Counted from the first letter of the stretch, positions 17,609 through 28,032 are shown. The stretch: DNA of 64,000 bases from Planktothricoides raciborskii GIHE-MW2 (GCF_040564635.1 NZ_CP159837.1:4079001-4143000), one strand, 5' to 3'. Program-made: numbers and translations. Notes: generated by a model not told the origin, from the letters alone.

Positions 17609-17824
17609 TCAATGCATGATAAAATGATCGTGATTTATTGACCAATCTGAGGGATATTCAATTTTTCCTGACCAAGCTTTTAATACATCCCAAGCATTTT
17701 CTTTTCAATCGGGGCTATCTTCGTTTTCAATGGTAATCAAATAGCGTCGATCCGGTGCTAATTTTAGGGTAATTTCTGATATTAATTCATCGGTTAAATT
17801 TTGGCAATAATTGACCGATATATT
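17609..17824 (-). pseudogene. short degenerate reading frame with one internal stop
   Basis: On the minus strand a protein-like frame reads NYCQNLTDELISEITLKLA, then PDRRYLITIENEDSPD, a TGA, and then KENAWDVLKAWSGKIEYPSD followed by WSINHDHFIMH and a stop. The composition and the likely Trp-to-stop change (TGG to TGA in the phrase SPD-W-KENAWD) suggest a small gene that has decayed. I do not recognise the family. It has no clear start codon or ribosome-binding site. Confidence 0.5.
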
Positions 17825-17932
17825 CTAGATTTTACATCATTTATTTGAAAAATGGAATTTACCAATTCAGGTGTTCCCTGTTGTCCCGGTTTCTCTGGTC
17901 TAAGCAGCAAGTAAAAGCGATCGCCGACAGTC

Positions 17933-17965
17933 AGAAACCCGGTTTTTCCCAGAAACCGGGTTTCT
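17933..17965. terminator. hairpin just after trpB (palindrome family)
   Basis: AGAAACCCGG and CCGGGTTTCT pair perfectly over a 13-base loop. The hairpin lies five bases past the trpB stop on the minus strand. It lacks a T-run on that side, so it may end or protect the transcript only weakly. It belongs to the dispersed GAAACCCGGTTTC family. Confidence 0.5.
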
Positions 17966-17969
17966 AATT

Positions 17970-19334
17970 CTACCCAGCAACCACCGGCAAACCAGCTAAC
18001 GCCATCGCTATTTCTTCAGGACTATATTCATAGTCTTGTAACTTACCGGCTTGATAATCTATATAAGCCTGCATATCAAAATTACCATGACCACAGAGAT
18101 TAAATAAAATAGTCTTACTCACCCCCTCTTCCTTACAACGTAAAGCTTCATCGATCGCCCCTTTTACTGCGTGATTTGCTTCGGGCGCCGGTAGAATTCC
18201 TTCCGCTTGGGCAAAAGTAATTCCGGCAGCAAAACAACCCAATTGAGCATAAGCTTTTGGTTCAATAAAACCTAACTCCAGAATATGACTTAATAACGGT
18301 GCCATCCCGTGATAACGTAAACCCCCCGCATGAATTCCTAGGGGGACAAAGCCACTGCCCAAAGTATGCATTTTCACCAGAGGAGTTAACTGGGCTGTAT
18401 CCCCAAAATCATAAGCATATTTTCCCTTAGTTAAAGTGGGGCAAGCTGCCGGTTCCACCGCCACAAATTTAATCGCTTTTTCTTCCCCCCGCAGTTGTTT
18501 ACCCAGGAAAGGAAAGGCAATCCCCGCGAAGTTACTGCCGCCCCCGGTACAGCCCACAATAATATCAGGATAATCCGCAGCCATTTCTAACTGAGTTAGG
18601 GCTTCTAAACCGATAACTGTTTGATGCAATAATACATGATTCAGCACGCTACCTAAAGCATATTTGGTATCAGGGGATTGCACCGCTTTTTCTACCGCTT
18701 CACTAATGGCAATGCCCAAACTGCCGGTACTTTCCGGGTGTTTCTCTAAAATCGATCTTCCGGCATTCGTTTCGCCACTGGGACTGGGGAAAACTTTCGC
18801 CCCAAACGATTCCATAAATGCCCGTCGATAGGGTTTTTGGTGATAGCTAACTTTGACCATATAGACTTCAATGTCTAGGTCAAAGAAAGAACCGGCTAAA
18901 GCTAAAGAAGAACCCCATTGTCCGGCGCCGGTTTCCGTGGTCAGGCGCTTAATGCCGCTGATTTTATTATAGTAAGCTTGGGGAATGGCGGTGTTGGGTT
19001 TGTGACTTCCCGCAGGGCTGACTCCTTCATATTTATAATAGATTTTCGCGGGAGTATCCAGGGCTTTTTCTAATCGTCGCGCCCGATAAAGGGGGCTGGG
19101 TCGCCACTGTTGATAAATGGCTTGAACCGCGCTAGGAATTTCTAGCCAACGTTCCTGGCTGACTTCTTGTTCAATTAATGGCATTGGGAAAATTGGTTCG
19201 AGGTCAGCAGGTGTAATTGGCTGCCCGGTTCCTGGGTTGATAACTGGAGGAACGGGGACTGGAATATCCGCCTGAATGTTATACCAAGCCGGAGGCATAA
19301 GGTTTTCGGGAATAATGTATTTGCTCTTGTCCAT
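17970..19334 (-). CDS. trpB: TrpB-like pyridoxal-phosphate enzyme (TrpB2 type)
   Basis: The 454-residue protein matches the second family of tryptophan synthase beta chains: a long N-terminal extension (PPAWYNIQADIPVPVPPVIN), the PLP lysine in SPAGSHKPNTAIPQAYYN, ETGAGQWGSSLALAG and the glycine-rich phosphate cup GCTGGGSNFAGIAFPF. TrpB joins indole and serine to make tryptophan. TrpB2 proteins often act without TrpA or coexist with a classical TrpB. No other trp gene is nearby. It reads from ATG at 19334 and appears monocistronic. Confidence 0.88.
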   Translation of the reverse strand: MDKSKYIIPENLMPPAWYNIQADIPVPVPPVINPGTGQPITPADLEPIFPMPLIEQEVSQERWLEIPSAVQAIYQQWRPSPLYRARRLEKALDTPAKIYYKYEGVSPAGSHKPNTAIPQAYYNKISGIKRLTTETGAGQWGSSLALAGSFFDLDIEVYMVKVSYHQKPYRRAFMESFGAKVFPSPSGETNAGRSILEKHPESTGSLGIAISEAVEKAVQSPDTKYALGSVLNHVLLHQTVIGLEALTQLEMAADYPDIIVGCTGGGSNFAGIAFPFLGKQLRGEEKAIKFVAVEPAACPTLTKGKYAYDFGDTAQLTPLVKMHTLGSGFVPLGIHAGGLRYHGMAPLLSHILELGFIEPKAYAQLGCFAAGITFAQAEGILPAPEANHAVKGAIDEALRCKEEGVSKTILFNLCGHGNFDMQAYIDYQAGKLQDYEYSPEEIAMALAGLPVVAG

Positions 19335-20205
19335 AATGTTGTTCAGAAATTAAACTGATTCTAAAATGATTTAACGCTTATAGCATTTTCCAATAGAGTA
19401 CCCCTGTAGGGGCGAAGCATTCCGGCAGATATTTGTGGTTAAAATCAAGCATTTACGACCGGAATGCTTCGCCCCCCCCGCATTCCCCTACATGAAATAA
19501 CGATTTTTCCTGGGGGCGCGGAGGCGCAAGCCGCGCCCCTAAAAGATTAACGCGGAAAGTTGCTGTAATCTGCTTTTATTCTGGTGCTATGTTTCAGAAC
19601 TTTTTTACTTTAAATCTTTTCATGGGGCTAAATTTTAGCTGTGAGGGAATAGACCGGAGATCGACCAGCCCCGCATCAGGCCAAAATATCTAGCATTTCC
19701 TAATCGCCTCTTTGTTGATGCCTGCCTTACTTGGCAAGAGCGAAAACCGCGAAATCTCAAAATTGCTCTAATGATCTAATAAATGATCTAATAAATTGGG
19801 GATTGCTACGGAAAAAAATTTCTGAGCATCTGGCTTTTTTCAGCAGATAGTTAACTTTTTCCCTGAAAAATTACCCAAAATATATATAATTGGTTTAATA
19901 TATAATTAGTTTAAGGTTCAACAATCTATATAATTGCTTATAATTGCTTGCTTCCAGGGAACTTGCTTATGAGATGGCGGCCAATCCATCAACACCAATG
20001 AAATCCGGGGATTTTCCCCAATTATCAGAGCCAAACCAGGCTCAAACCATTGTAGCAAAAGAAGTTCAATAGTTTGCTTGGGCTAGGTTCACGGTTCATT
20101 TAACATGGATCGGCGGGCATAGCCTTTGTCGGGGCCTGTGGCCATTCGTCCTGATTTCCTTCATGTCATCATTTACTGACAAACTGGAGCCAGACCTGAA
20201 AAATT
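19335..20205. other. intergenic region, 871 bases, with a palindromic element
   Basis: Divergent gap between trpB and the CheB/CheR kinase. It contains the 70-bp palindromic element (19406-19475), a GC-rich hairpin (19513-19539, GGGGCGCGG with CCGCGCCCC) and AT-rich DNA with TATATATAAT-like phrases around 19880-19900 that may be promoter. I see no credible gene. Confidence 0.6.
19406..19475. repeat. solo copy of the ~70-bp palindromic (MITE-like) element
   Basis: The left arm GTAGGGGCGAAGCATTCCGG is matched by the right arm CCGGAATGCTTCGCCCC. The centre (GCAGATATTTGTGGTTAAAA and onward) resembles the centres of the copies near 28500 and 60900. It has no coding capacity. Confidence 0.85.
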
Positions 20206-23200
20206 ATGTCAATAAAAGCAGATAATACCCCCCCATCTAATTCCGATAATTCCCACTCATCTGCGGATGCTGATGGTTTTGTGGTGGTGGGAATTGGCAC
20301 TTCTGCCGGAGGACTTTCGGCGTTAGAAGAATTTTTCCAATACATCCCTGTGGGCATTCAAGCGGCATTTGTGGTTATTCAACATTTATCGCCGAATTTT
20401 AAGAGTCTGATGAAAGAATTGCTGGAGCGAAAAACCCAGCTACCTGTTTATGAAATTGCCGACGGAATTACCCTAGAAGCGGGGGCAATTTATGTGATGC
20501 CGGGGAAGATAAATGTCACCATTGAAGATGGAAAATTTTCTTTGGTAAATCTTGGTTTAAAACGGGATACATTTCCGATTAATTTATGCTTTAAATCTAT
20601 TGCCAAAAGTTATAAAAGTAAAGCGATCGCTGTTCTCTTATCGGGGACCGGCAGCGATGGGACGGAAGGATTAGAAGCCATTTCCCAGGCAGGAGGAATC
20701 GCGATGATCCAGTCCCCGGAAAGCGCCGAATTTACCGGGATGAGTCAAAATGCTTTGCCCACAGGTTTAGTTGATGAGATTTTATCTCCCGAAGATTTAG
20801 CCCAGACGATCGCAGAAATCGTGAGAATTGCCAACCAGATTACTTTAGCTAATTACCAAAAACATAGCATTGAATCTGTCCAACTTAATAAACTGATTCG
20901 GGTTTTGGAAATTCAGGAGAAAATCGATTTTTCTCTGTACAAAACTGGCACCTTAACCCGACGGATTTACCATCGCTGTTCTTTAAACGGGTATTCATCA
21001 GTTGAGGATTATATTGCATATCTGGAAAATTCCGAGGATGAGCGCCAGCTATTGATCCAAGATTTATTGATTAATTCGACGCAATTTTTCCGCGACCCGG
21101 AAGCCTGGACATTTATCGAAAATCAGGTGTTGCCGTCGATGATCGAAAATTTGCCACCGCAGCGAGAATTAAGAATCTGGGTGGCGGGTTGTGCGACGGG
21201 AGAGGAAGCCTATACGATCGCCATGTTGGTGGATGAAGCGATCACCAAAAGCAAGAAACCGATCATGTCTAAGATTTTTGCCACGGATATCGACACCAAC
21301 GCTTTAGAATTTGCGTCTGAAGGAATCTATCCTCATTCGATTGTCAGGGAAATTTCCCGAGAGCGACTGGAAAAATATTTTATCGAAAAGTCCGATCATT
21401 TCGTGGTTAAACCGCACCTCCGCAAGCGCTTGATTATTGCGCCCCAGAATTTAATCAAAAATGCTGGATTTTTCGGCATGAACTTAATTTTGTGCCGGAA
21501 TGTGTTGATTTATATGCAGACACCCTTGCAAATGCAGGTGCTGCGGATGCTGCATTTTTCCTTAGGCAGTCAAGGAATCTTATTCCTCGGTAGTGCGGAA
21601 ATTCTCGGCAGCCTGGAATCGGAGTTTATTTCGATTCATCCCAAGTGGAAAATCTATCAAAAGCGCCGAGACATTCAACTCTCGATTTTGCCGATTGTGA
21701 AGACGCCGATTTTAATGCCAGAAACCGTGCCTCAAAGGTTGAAACCAAGCCCAAATAGATTTGATCCAATCCTAGAAGATATTTTTCAATTCTGTTTTGG
21801 CGATCGCCGCACCACCTGTCTGTTGGTAGATATGGATAACTATTTGATTCATACCTTTTATGATGGGTTTCAACTGCTCAAGTTTCCCGTCGGCAAACCA
21901 AGTTTAGAGATTAGCTCCCTCTTACCCCAGCCTTTACAATTACCACTGACCACCGCTTTACACCGGGCAAAAAGAGAAAAAAATCCGGTGCTGTACACGG
22001 GCATTAAAATTAATCAAGAGGATGATCAGATCCGCATGATTAGACTCAAAGTCGCATATCACCAAAAAAACCCCAAAAGCGAAGCATTTTTGATGGTGGT
22101 GTTTGAAGAGGAAGTGCCATTTCCGGCAGGGGAAGCATATGATTTAGATTTTGAGTTAGATGCGGATGCGATTCAGCATATTCAGGAATTGCAATATGAA
22201 CTTCAGCAAACTCGCGAAAATCTTCAGGTGATTATTGAAGAGTTGGAAACCACCAACGAAGAACAGCAAGCCGCCAATGAAGAACAAATCGTCTCTAATG
22301 AGGAACTGCAAAGCACTAACGAAGAACTGCATTCGGTGAATGAAGAACTTTATACGGTAAACATCGAGTATCAGTCAAAGATTCAGGCATTAACCGAACT
22401 GAACAATGATATGGATAATCTGCTGCAAACCACGAATATTGGCGTGGTCTTCTTGGATCAAAACCTAAAAATTCGTAAATTTACTCCCCCTGCCACCAAA
22501 GCGATTAATCTGCTGGAGTCGGATCTGCAACGCCCGATCGCCCACTTGTCCTGTAATTTCTCCTCGGTCAAACTAATAGATATTCTGAACGAAGCATTGA
22601 CCAATGAACAAACCGTTAACCAGGAGGTGACTCTTGATGGGACTGGGGAGCATTTACTGATGCGAATTCATCCCTATTTGAGTGAGCGCGATGAATGCGA
22701 AGGCTTGGTGATCACCTTTATCGACATCACCGAGATTAAGCAAGCCCAAGCTAATTTAGAACATCTCTATGCGGAACTCCAACAAGCTGAAGCAAAATTG
22801 CGCCAAAGTTCCCAACAAATACAACTGATTACTAATGCGTTGCCTGTTTGGATTTCTTATGTAGATGATTTGGGCTGCTATCGCTTTAATAATGCGACTT
22901 ATGAACTCTGGTTCGGGCGATCGGCGGCGGAAACTGAGGGACTGCATCTGCAAGAGGTACTCGGTGAAGAGATTTATCACCAAATTCAGGGTTATATTCA
23001 AGCCGCCCTGGCCGGTGAAACTATCAACTTTGATATGGAATGGCCGATTCCCAATTTGGGCAAGCGTTGGGTACAAGTGAGTTATATTCCTCATCTATTG
23101 AACGCGAATCAAGCCCAAGGGTTTTTTGCGTTGATTGGGGATATTAGCGATCGCAAAGGTATGGAAAAAATCAAAGATGAATTCGTTTCAGTGATCAGCC

Positions 23201-23928
23201 ATGAACTGCGTACCCCATTGACAGCAATTCAAGGATCTTTGAAGCTGTTATCCAGTAAAATGGTAGCTCTGGACTCGGAGCGGGGTCAGCATTTAATTAA
23301 TATGGCCAGTGAGAATACCCAACGTTTAGTCAACTTTATTAACGATGTTCTCGACTTAGAACGGCTGCAATCGTTCAGAACTCGTTTAAACAAAGAAATG
23401 GTACAAGCTGCTGAACTGATGCGCCAATCAGTTCAGCAGATTCAGCCTCTGGCCGATGCTGCGGCAATTTCCCTCACTGTAGTTCCCCAAGATATAGAAT
23501 TTTATGCCGATGGCGATCGCTTAATTCGGGTAATGGTCAACCTGCTCAGTAATGCCATCAAATTTTCCGATCCTGGCACCTCAATTAATTTTGTGGTAGA
23601 ACAGATTCAGTCCAATCACCCAAGTGAAGCAATCGCTGATATGGCGCCTACTGCGGGCAATTATGCCTGGGTTTTATTCAAAGTTCAAGATCGTGGACGA
23701 GGAATTCCCATTGACAAAATTAATACAATTTTTGAATCTTTTTATCAAGTCGATTCTTCCGATGCTCGACAAAAAGACGGTTCTGGTTTAGGATTAGCGA
23801 TTTGTCGGCATATTGTCGAACTACATGGCGGCAAAATCTCGGTAGAAAGCCAAATCAATGCGGGCAGCACTTTTTACTTCTCAATTCCTTTAATTCAAAA
23901 TAACCAGAAACACCCAGAAACACGATGA
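20206..23928 (+). CDS. CheB-CheR-PAS hybrid histidine kinase
   Basis: The 1240-residue protein has in order: a CheB methylesterase domain (about 25-215; [26 protein letters not shown] and [16 protein letters not shown] carry the Ser, His and Asp of the triad), a CheR methyltransferase (about 225-490; [17 protein letters not shown]), a long Glu/Asn-rich coiled coil (about 665-735), PAS domains, a HisKA domain with [17 protein letters not shown] (His near 999) and a HATPase with [19 protein letters not shown]. CheB lacks a receiver domain. Such fusions are thought to link protein methylation to phosphorelay signalling, but the signal is unknown. Its stop overlaps the response regulator start by four bases (ATGA), so that gene is its likely partner. 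Confidence 0.93.
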   Translation: MSIKADNTPPSNSDNSHSSADADGFVVVGIGTSAGGLSALEEFFQYIPVGIQAAFVVIQHLSPNFKSLMKELLERKTQLPVYEIADGITLEAGAIYVMPGKINVTIEDGKFSLVNLGLKRDTFPINLCFKSIAKSYKSKAIAVLLSGTGSDGTEGLEAISQAGGIAMIQSPESAEFTGMSQNALPTGLVDEILSPEDLAQTIAEIVRIANQITLANYQKHSIESVQLNKLIRVLEIQEKIDFSLYKTGTLTRRIYHRCSLNGYSSVEDYIAYLENSEDERQLLIQDLLINSTQFFRDPEAWTFIENQVLPSMIENLPPQRELRIWVAGCATGEEAYTIAMLVDEAITKSKKPIMSKIFATDIDTNALEFASEGIYPHSIVREISRERLEKYFIEKSDHFVVKPHLRKRLIIAPQNLIKNAGFFGMNLILCRNVLIYMQTPLQMQVLRMLHFSLGSQGILFLGSAEILGSLESEFISIHPKWKIYQKRRDIQLSILPIVKTPILMPETVPQRLKPSPNRFDPILEDIFQFCFGDRRTTCLLVDMDNYLIHTFYDGFQLLKFPVGKPSLEISSLLPQPLQLPLTTALHRAKREKNPVLYTGIKINQEDDQIRMIRLKVAYHQKNPKSEAFLMVVFEEEVPFPAGEAYDLDFELDADAIQHIQELQYELQQTRENLQVIIEELETTNEEQQAANEEQIVSNEELQSTNEELHSVNEELYTVNIEYQSKIQALTELNNDMDNLLQTTNIGVVFLDQNLKIRKFTPPATKAINLLESDLQRPIAHLSCNFSSVKLIDILNEALTNEQTVNQEVTLDGTGEHLLMRIHPYLSERDECEGLVITFIDITEIKQAQANLEHLYAELQQAEAKLRQSSQQIQLITNALPVWISYVDDLGCYRFNNATYELWFGRSAAETEGLHLQEVLGEEIYHQIQGYIQAALAGETINFDMEWPIPNLGKRWVQVSYIPHLLNANQAQGFFALIGDISDRKGMEKIKDEFVSVISHELRTPLTAIQGSLKLLSSKMVALDSERGQHLINMASENTQRLVNFINDVLDLERLQSFRTRLNKEMVQAAELMRQSVQQIQPLADAAAISLTVVPQDIEFYADGDRLIRVMVNLLSNAIKFSDPGTSINFVVEQIQSNHPSEAIADMAPTAGNYAWVLFKVQDRGRGIPIDKINTIFESFYQVDSSDARQKDGSGLGLAICRHIVELHGGKISVESQINAGSTFYFSIPLIQNNQKHPETR

Positions 23929-24350
23929 GTAATCAAATTGTAACATCTAGACGGATTTTAAGCATTGAAGATGAAAGTTCAATTCAAGAGCTGATTACCA
24001 TCTATTTAGAGGAAATGGCCGGATGGGAAGTCTTACAAGCGAGTAACGGCCTAGATGGTTTAGCCTTGGCTAAAAACGAAAAACCCGATGCTATTTTGCT
24101 CGATGTGATGATACCCGAACTTGATGGCATTGAAATTTTCCGCCGCTTACAAGCGGATCCAAAAACCCAGGATATTCCCGTCTTGTTTGTCACGTCCAAA
24201 CTCAAGCTTAAAGATCCGAAAAATTTGCTCGATTTGAGTCAAGTCAAAATTGTTTCCAAGCCTTTTGATTTTGAACATTTAGCGAATCAGATTGAAGAAG
24301 AATTAGAAAAAATTAATCAAAATAATCAGGCGAATGTTGGCGTAACGTGA
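23925..24350 (+). CDS. single-domain response regulator
   Basis: The 141-residue protein is one receiver domain: RILSIEDESSIQELI (acidic pair), AILLDVMIPELDGIEIF with the phosphoacceptor Asp, VLFVTSK (switch Thr) and KIVSKPFDF with the conserved Lys. There is no output domain, so it probably acts on other proteins. It overlaps the upstream hybrid kinase by four bases, which makes it the obvious phosphorylation target. The tail (LEKINQNNQANVGVT) is unstructured. Confidence 0.92.
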   Translation: MSNQIVTSRRILSIEDESSIQELITIYLEEMAGWEVLQASNGLDGLALAKNEKPDAILLDVMIPELDGIEIFRRLQADPKTQDIPVLFVTSKLKLKDPKNLLDLSQVKIVSKPFDFEHLANQIEEELEKINQNNQANVGVT

Positions 24351-24732
24351 AAGCTACCACCCGACAGGGAATAAATTCCCTGTCTAATGGCGATCTGCCT
24401 TTAAAAAGAACCCTTTGGGAGAATAAATTCCCGACTGGATTCGCTACAAAAACTTTTGTGGCAATAGTAGAGAGTCGGTTTCAACTGAAATCTTGCACCA
24501 GTTGCAACAACCGGCGGAGATTAAAACCAATTCCTAACATTTCAGTCGGCTTTAACCGCCTGTAGGGGTCAACGGCCGTTGACCCCTACAGGCGGGGATT
24601 AAAATCCCCGCCGGATCTTTCGCTATTAGGTAGGGATTTTAACCCCAGGCGGACTTACGAAAGAATTTTTGCGTCTGAGTCGGTGCGATCGCTTTACAAT
24701 ACAAACATTTAGGCTAATTACTGACCAGGAGA
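24351..24732. other. intergenic region, 382 bases, with nested palindromes
   Basis: After the response regulator come decayed copies of a phrase on 'aattccctg' and 'ccgccggatc', and two perfect palindromes that share an arm: 24556-24595 and about 24591-24612 (GGCGGGGA and TCCCCGCC). A short open frame here (24347-24565) is repeat-derived and not credible. Confidence 0.6.
24556..24595. repeat. 40-bp perfect palindrome
   Basis: CCGCCTGTAGGGGTCAACGG is followed directly by its exact reverse complement, with no loop. The core GTAGGGGTCAACGG resembles GTAGGGGCGAACGG in the two Rpn/DUF4351 genes. The DNA could form a cruciform, and the RNA a very stable hairpin. Confidence 0.9.
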
Positions 24733-24738
24733 TTGATT

Positions 24739-26559
24739 TTGGTACAGACAACTATTTCAGACGCGATCGCCCAACTAGACAGTCCCCAAGAGTGGGACTT
24801 ATCCGACCTTTACCAAGGGTTTGATGACCCGCAACTCAGCCAAGACTTAGAAGCGTTGCAGCAACAAGCGGCCCAATTTCGGGAAACCTATCGCGGTAAA
24901 GTCAGCGACCTCACCCCCGCAGAAATTGCCAATTGCTTACAAACTTTAGAGGCGATCGGGCAAAAATCCGGTTATCTTTACGCTTTTCCATCCCTAATTT
25001 TTTCTGCGGATACCCGCAACACTGAGGCTAAACAATTCTTAGACAAAGTAATGGAAGCCCTCACGGGAATTGAAAATCAGCTTCTATTTTTTGACCTAGA
25101 ATTGAAACAAATCGATACCGAAAAATTTGCTCAGTTAGAGTCATCCACCGATTTATCTCAATATCGCCATTATCTGGATAGAATTGCGGAATTTCGCCCC
25201 CATAAACTAGCAGAAGAAGTCGAACAAACCCGCAACCAAGATAGTTTAACTGGACGCCAAGCATTTATTCAATTGCGGGCGGTACATTTGGGGGAACAAG
25301 AATATGAACCTGTCACCACCCCAGAAGGTCAAACTGCCAGTACCGATGCCGAATTAAGTGCCCTATTGTTTAACCCTTCTCCCGAAGTGCGTCAGCAAGC
25401 TTATAACTCGGTGCGAAATGTCCTGAAACAGCATAATTCTCTTTATGCTTATATTCTCAATATTGTCGCCCAAGACCATCGCATTGAGAACCAAATGCGG
25501 GGCTACAAATCCACCTTACATAAACAATTATTAGCCGATGAAGTGTCCGAACCTGTGTTTCGGGCAATCATGGAAGGAACCGGCAGCCGCTTTGATTTAT
25601 TCCAGCGTTACTATCGCCTCAAAGGAGAAGCATTAGGGCAAAAAGTCCGCATTTGTGATATTTATGCTCCTTGGACGAAAGGTGATGAGAAACCTTTGCC
25701 CAGTGTTGACTATAAAACTGGGGTGAAAACTCTCTTAGAAGCCCTGGATCAATTTGATATTAATTATGCCCGTCGTGCGGAAGAATTTTTTATCAAAAAT
25801 TGGATTGATGCCAAAGTGCGATCGGGCAAACGAGGCGGCGCTTTTTGTGCCTATTCCCACGGCAAACATAGTTATTTATTGTTGTCCTACACCAACGATT
25901 ACAACTCAGTGTTTACCCTAGCCCATGAAATGGGTCATGCCTTACATTTTGCTTGGATCGATGGGGCGCAATCTTACTTTAATAGTAACCCGCCGTTAGT
26001 ATTAGCAGAAGTTGCCTCAACTTTTAATGAGTTATTATTGCTGGATTACCTGCTGAAAGATGCGGGAGATGATAAATTTTTGCGTAAATCCCTGCTGACT
26101 CGGCAGTTAGAAGACCAGCTAAATTTACTATTCCGCCAAAGTACCATTAGCCGGTTAGAATTAGCGATTCACGATCGCGCTGAGTCGGGCAGTTTTGACC
26201 AGAAATTCGTCAATGCAAAATGGATGAAACTATACGGTAATCTCTGCGGTGATACCATAGAACTGTTGCCGGAACATCAATATGATTGGTCACGAATTGG
26301 GCATATTTTCTTTAAACCTTTCTATTGTTACCAGTACACCGCTTCTAATATTGTCAGCCTTGCTTGTTATCAAAAATATCGGCAAGTAGGCAAAGACTTT
26401 ATCCCTGGATATTTGGAGTTATTAGCGGCAGGGGGTAGTCTGAATCAAGTAGAAGCTTTGCGGCAATATGTGGATGTGGATATTGAAGATACCGCCACCA
26501 TTCGCAGTGCTTTAGATTATATTCAAGGACTGTTAGACCAACTGCAAGCGACTTTGTAG
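24739..26559 (+). CDS. M3-family oligoendopeptidase (PepF-like)
   Basis: The protein of about 606 residues has the zinc motif in VFTLAHEMGHALHFAW (HExxH near residue 396) and the downstream glutamate in PPLVLAEVASTFNELLLLD, both standard for M3 peptidases. These are cytoplasmic enzymes that cut short peptides. The N-terminal helical region is typical of oligoendopeptidase F. There is no ATG; I chose TTG at 24739 because AGGAG at 24727 is seven bases upstream. TTG at 24733 is too close to that site. A terminator follows. Confidence 0.9.
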   Translation: MVQTTISDAIAQLDSPQEWDLSDLYQGFDDPQLSQDLEALQQQAAQFRETYRGKVSDLTPAEIANCLQTLEAIGQKSGYLYAFPSLIFSADTRNTEAKQFLDKVMEALTGIENQLLFFDLELKQIDTEKFAQLESSTDLSQYRHYLDRIAEFRPHKLAEEVEQTRNQDSLTGRQAFIQLRAVHLGEQEYEPVTTPEGQTASTDAELSALLFNPSPEVRQQAYNSVRNVLKQHNSLYAYILNIVAQDHRIENQMRGYKSTLHKQLLADEVSEPVFRAIMEGTGSRFDLFQRYYRLKGEALGQKVRICDIYAPWTKGDEKPLPSVDYKTGVKTLLEALDQFDINYARRAEEFFIKNWIDAKVRSGKRGGAFCAYSHGKHSYLLLSYTNDYNSVFTLAHEMGHALHFAWIDGAQSYFNSNPPLVLAEVASTFNELLLLDYLLKDAGDDKFLRKSLLTRQLEDQLNLLFRQSTISRLELAIHDRAESGSFDQKFVNAKWMKLYGNLCGDTIELLPEHQYDWSRIGHIFFKPFYCYQYTASNIVSLACYQKYRQVGKDFIPGYLELLAAGGSLNQVEALRQYVDVDIEDTATIRSALDYIQGLLDQLQATL

Positions 26560-26572
26560 GTCTTTCTAACTC

Positions 26573-26627
26573 AGAAACCGGGCTTATAATTCCCCAGTGG
26601 TGCTACTGAGAAGCCCGGTTTCTTTTT
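26573..26627 (+). terminator. terminator after the M3 peptidase, built from palindrome-family arms
   Basis: AGAAACCGGGCTT and AAGCCCGGTTTCT form a 13-bp stem over a 25-base loop, and TTTT follows. It begins 13 bases after the stop codon. Its arms are members of the dispersed GAAACCCGGTTTC repeat, which suggests the repeat serves as a terminator here. Confidence 0.75.
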
Positions 26628-26836
26628 AGGATATTAAAGTTATCTGTGGGATAGATAAGAGAAACCTGGTTTCTGATTCCCCACACCCTACATTTACTGC
26701 ACCCCTGCACCCCTGCACCCCTGCACCTCCGCACCCCTGCACTCTTATGCTCCAGAAGTTCCCCGAAAAAGGGGGTGCAATTTTCTGAGAATTATGTTAA
26801 GTTTTATAACAGATAATTTAACGAAACTTAACAACG

Positions 26837-27265
26837 ATGCCTACTCAGCAAGTCGGATTTGGTAAAGCACCAGCACGGAAACAGCCCTCCCAAGGCGCGA
26901 ACGCCCGAAAGCAAGCGGAAAAGCAGTTTGAGCAGATGAAATCGTCCGGGAATCCAGAGTTTGAAATTTATATTCGGATTAAAGGCAAAAGAAATTGGTA
27001 TCCCGTGGGGGCGATCGCGGTGAAACGGTCGAATCAAATCAATCAAGCGATCTTTGGCAGTTTGAATGATTTACATCAAGGGGCGTTTCGGATTTATCCA
27101 ATTTTAAGAAAAAATCAACAGAACCTAGAGTATGGCTATCGGTTGAAAGAATTTAAGGATGAACCGATCCAACTGGCAGTCCCTCCCCAAGCGAAAACTA
27201 ACGCTTTGCGGAGTGCGATCGCCCAAGTGAGCGATCGGTTTTCTACTTTATTTAAACGTGGTTAG
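26837..27265 (+). CDS. HHL1-like protein (photosystem II-related, putative)
   Basis: The 142-residue basic protein reads MPTQQVGFGKAPARKQPSQG, then EFEIYIRIKGKRNWYPVGAI, IFGSLNDLHQGAFRIYPIL and YGYRLKEFKDEPIQLAVPP. I recall this pattern from cyanobacterial relatives of the plant chloroplast protein HHL1, which takes part in photosystem II repair in high light. That recognition is from memory and moderate. There is no signal peptide or membrane segment. It is monocistronic and faces the DCC gene across a terminator. Confidence 0.55.
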   Translation: MPTQQVGFGKAPARKQPSQGANARKQAEKQFEQMKSSGNPEFEIYIRIKGKRNWYPVGAIAVKRSNQINQAIFGSLNDLHQGAFRIYPILRKNQQNLEYGYRLKEFKDEPIQLAVPPQAKTNALRSAIAQVSDRFSTLFKRG

Positions 27266-27301
27266 TAGAGTGACCGCTTTTAGTCTCCCTATTTTAGTCT
27301 T

Positions 27302-27328
27302 CCTCCCCGATTTTTTCGGGGAGGTTTT
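27302..27328 (+). terminator. rho-independent terminator
   Basis: CCTCCCCGA and TCGGGGAGG form a 9-bp stem around a T-rich loop, followed by TTTT. It lies 37 bases after the HHL1-like gene stop, between convergent genes. Confidence 0.8.
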
Positions 27329-27397
27329 CGTGGGGTTGTGAGGCTGAAAATTCCACATTTCCAGCGGTTTCCTCCATCAAGCCCTGTCTAAATACCC

Positions 27398-27445
27398 GAC
27401 TACTTAGCAGATTACTTAGCAGACTACTTAGCAGATTACTTAGCA
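27398..27445. repeat. 12-bp tandem repeat overlapping the DCC gene stop codon
   Basis: Four units alternate GACTACTTAGCA and GATTACTTAGCA. On the minus strand the DCC gene ends GCT AAG TAA inside the first unit, and the remaining units read TCT GCT AAG TAG/TAA in the same frame, each with its own stop. Confidence 0.92.
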
Positions 27446-27885
27446 GCCGCATTAGAGGCACAATTTTCGGGAAATTGACAACAAGCGGCATATTTGGCGG
27501 CATATTTTTCCGAATGATAAGTTTCAGTTCTTTTGCCAAATAAAATATAGCGACGATCCCGAATTTGCTCATAGAAGCGATCGCCCATCCACTTCATACC
27601 TGGTAAAACGCGATAAAAGGCTACAAAACCATTGCCTCCGGGCAACAATCGGCCAATTTCTTCAGCGGCATCACTGCCTTGCCAGCGGTTTTCTGGGGCA
27701 TTAGCATCAATCAAAATCATCCCCAACTCACAATCTTTCGGCGTAATCTGAAACTGACTCAGGGTGGCATTATCCTGCATAGGAATATAAGAAAATAGTT
27801 GACCCTGGTCTAACTTTTCCAAAAACTGCACCAAGGTGACACAAAGATTGCAGTTGCCATCATAAATTACATAATATTTCATCAT
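27436..27885 (-). CDS. DCC-family thiol-disulfide oxidoreductase-like protein
   Basis: The 149-residue protein begins YYVIYDGNCNLCVTLVQFLE; the DxxCxxC pattern (DGNCNLC) names the DCC (DUF393) family, a thioredoxin-like group. Then FSYIPMQDNATLSQFQI and YRVLPGMKWMGDRFYEQI follow as in the family. The reaction is not established. Two ATGs lie in tandem; the second has the better distance to GAGGA. The last codons (AAAK) come from the 12-bp repeat that overlaps the stop. The next gene upstream on this strand is a glutaredoxin, suggesting a shared thiol-redox theme. Confidence 0.82.
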   Translation of the reverse strand: MMKYYVIYDGNCNLCVTLVQFLEKLDQGQLFSYIPMQDNATLSQFQITPKDCELGMILIDANAPENRWQGSDAAEEIGRLLPGGNGFVAFYRVLPGMKWMGDRFYEQIRDRRYILFGKRTETYHSEKYAAKYAACCQFPENCASNAAAK

Positions 27886-28032
27886 TATTCCTCGGCTCTA
27901 ATTCCTTTGTGTTCTTCGTGTCTTTGTGGTGAAAATTAAGCAAAATGGATTCCCGCATTCGCGGGAATGACAGGGCTAATAGCGGGTAGGGTGGGCATTG
28001 CCCACCTGACTAACGCGGGAATGACAGGGCTA

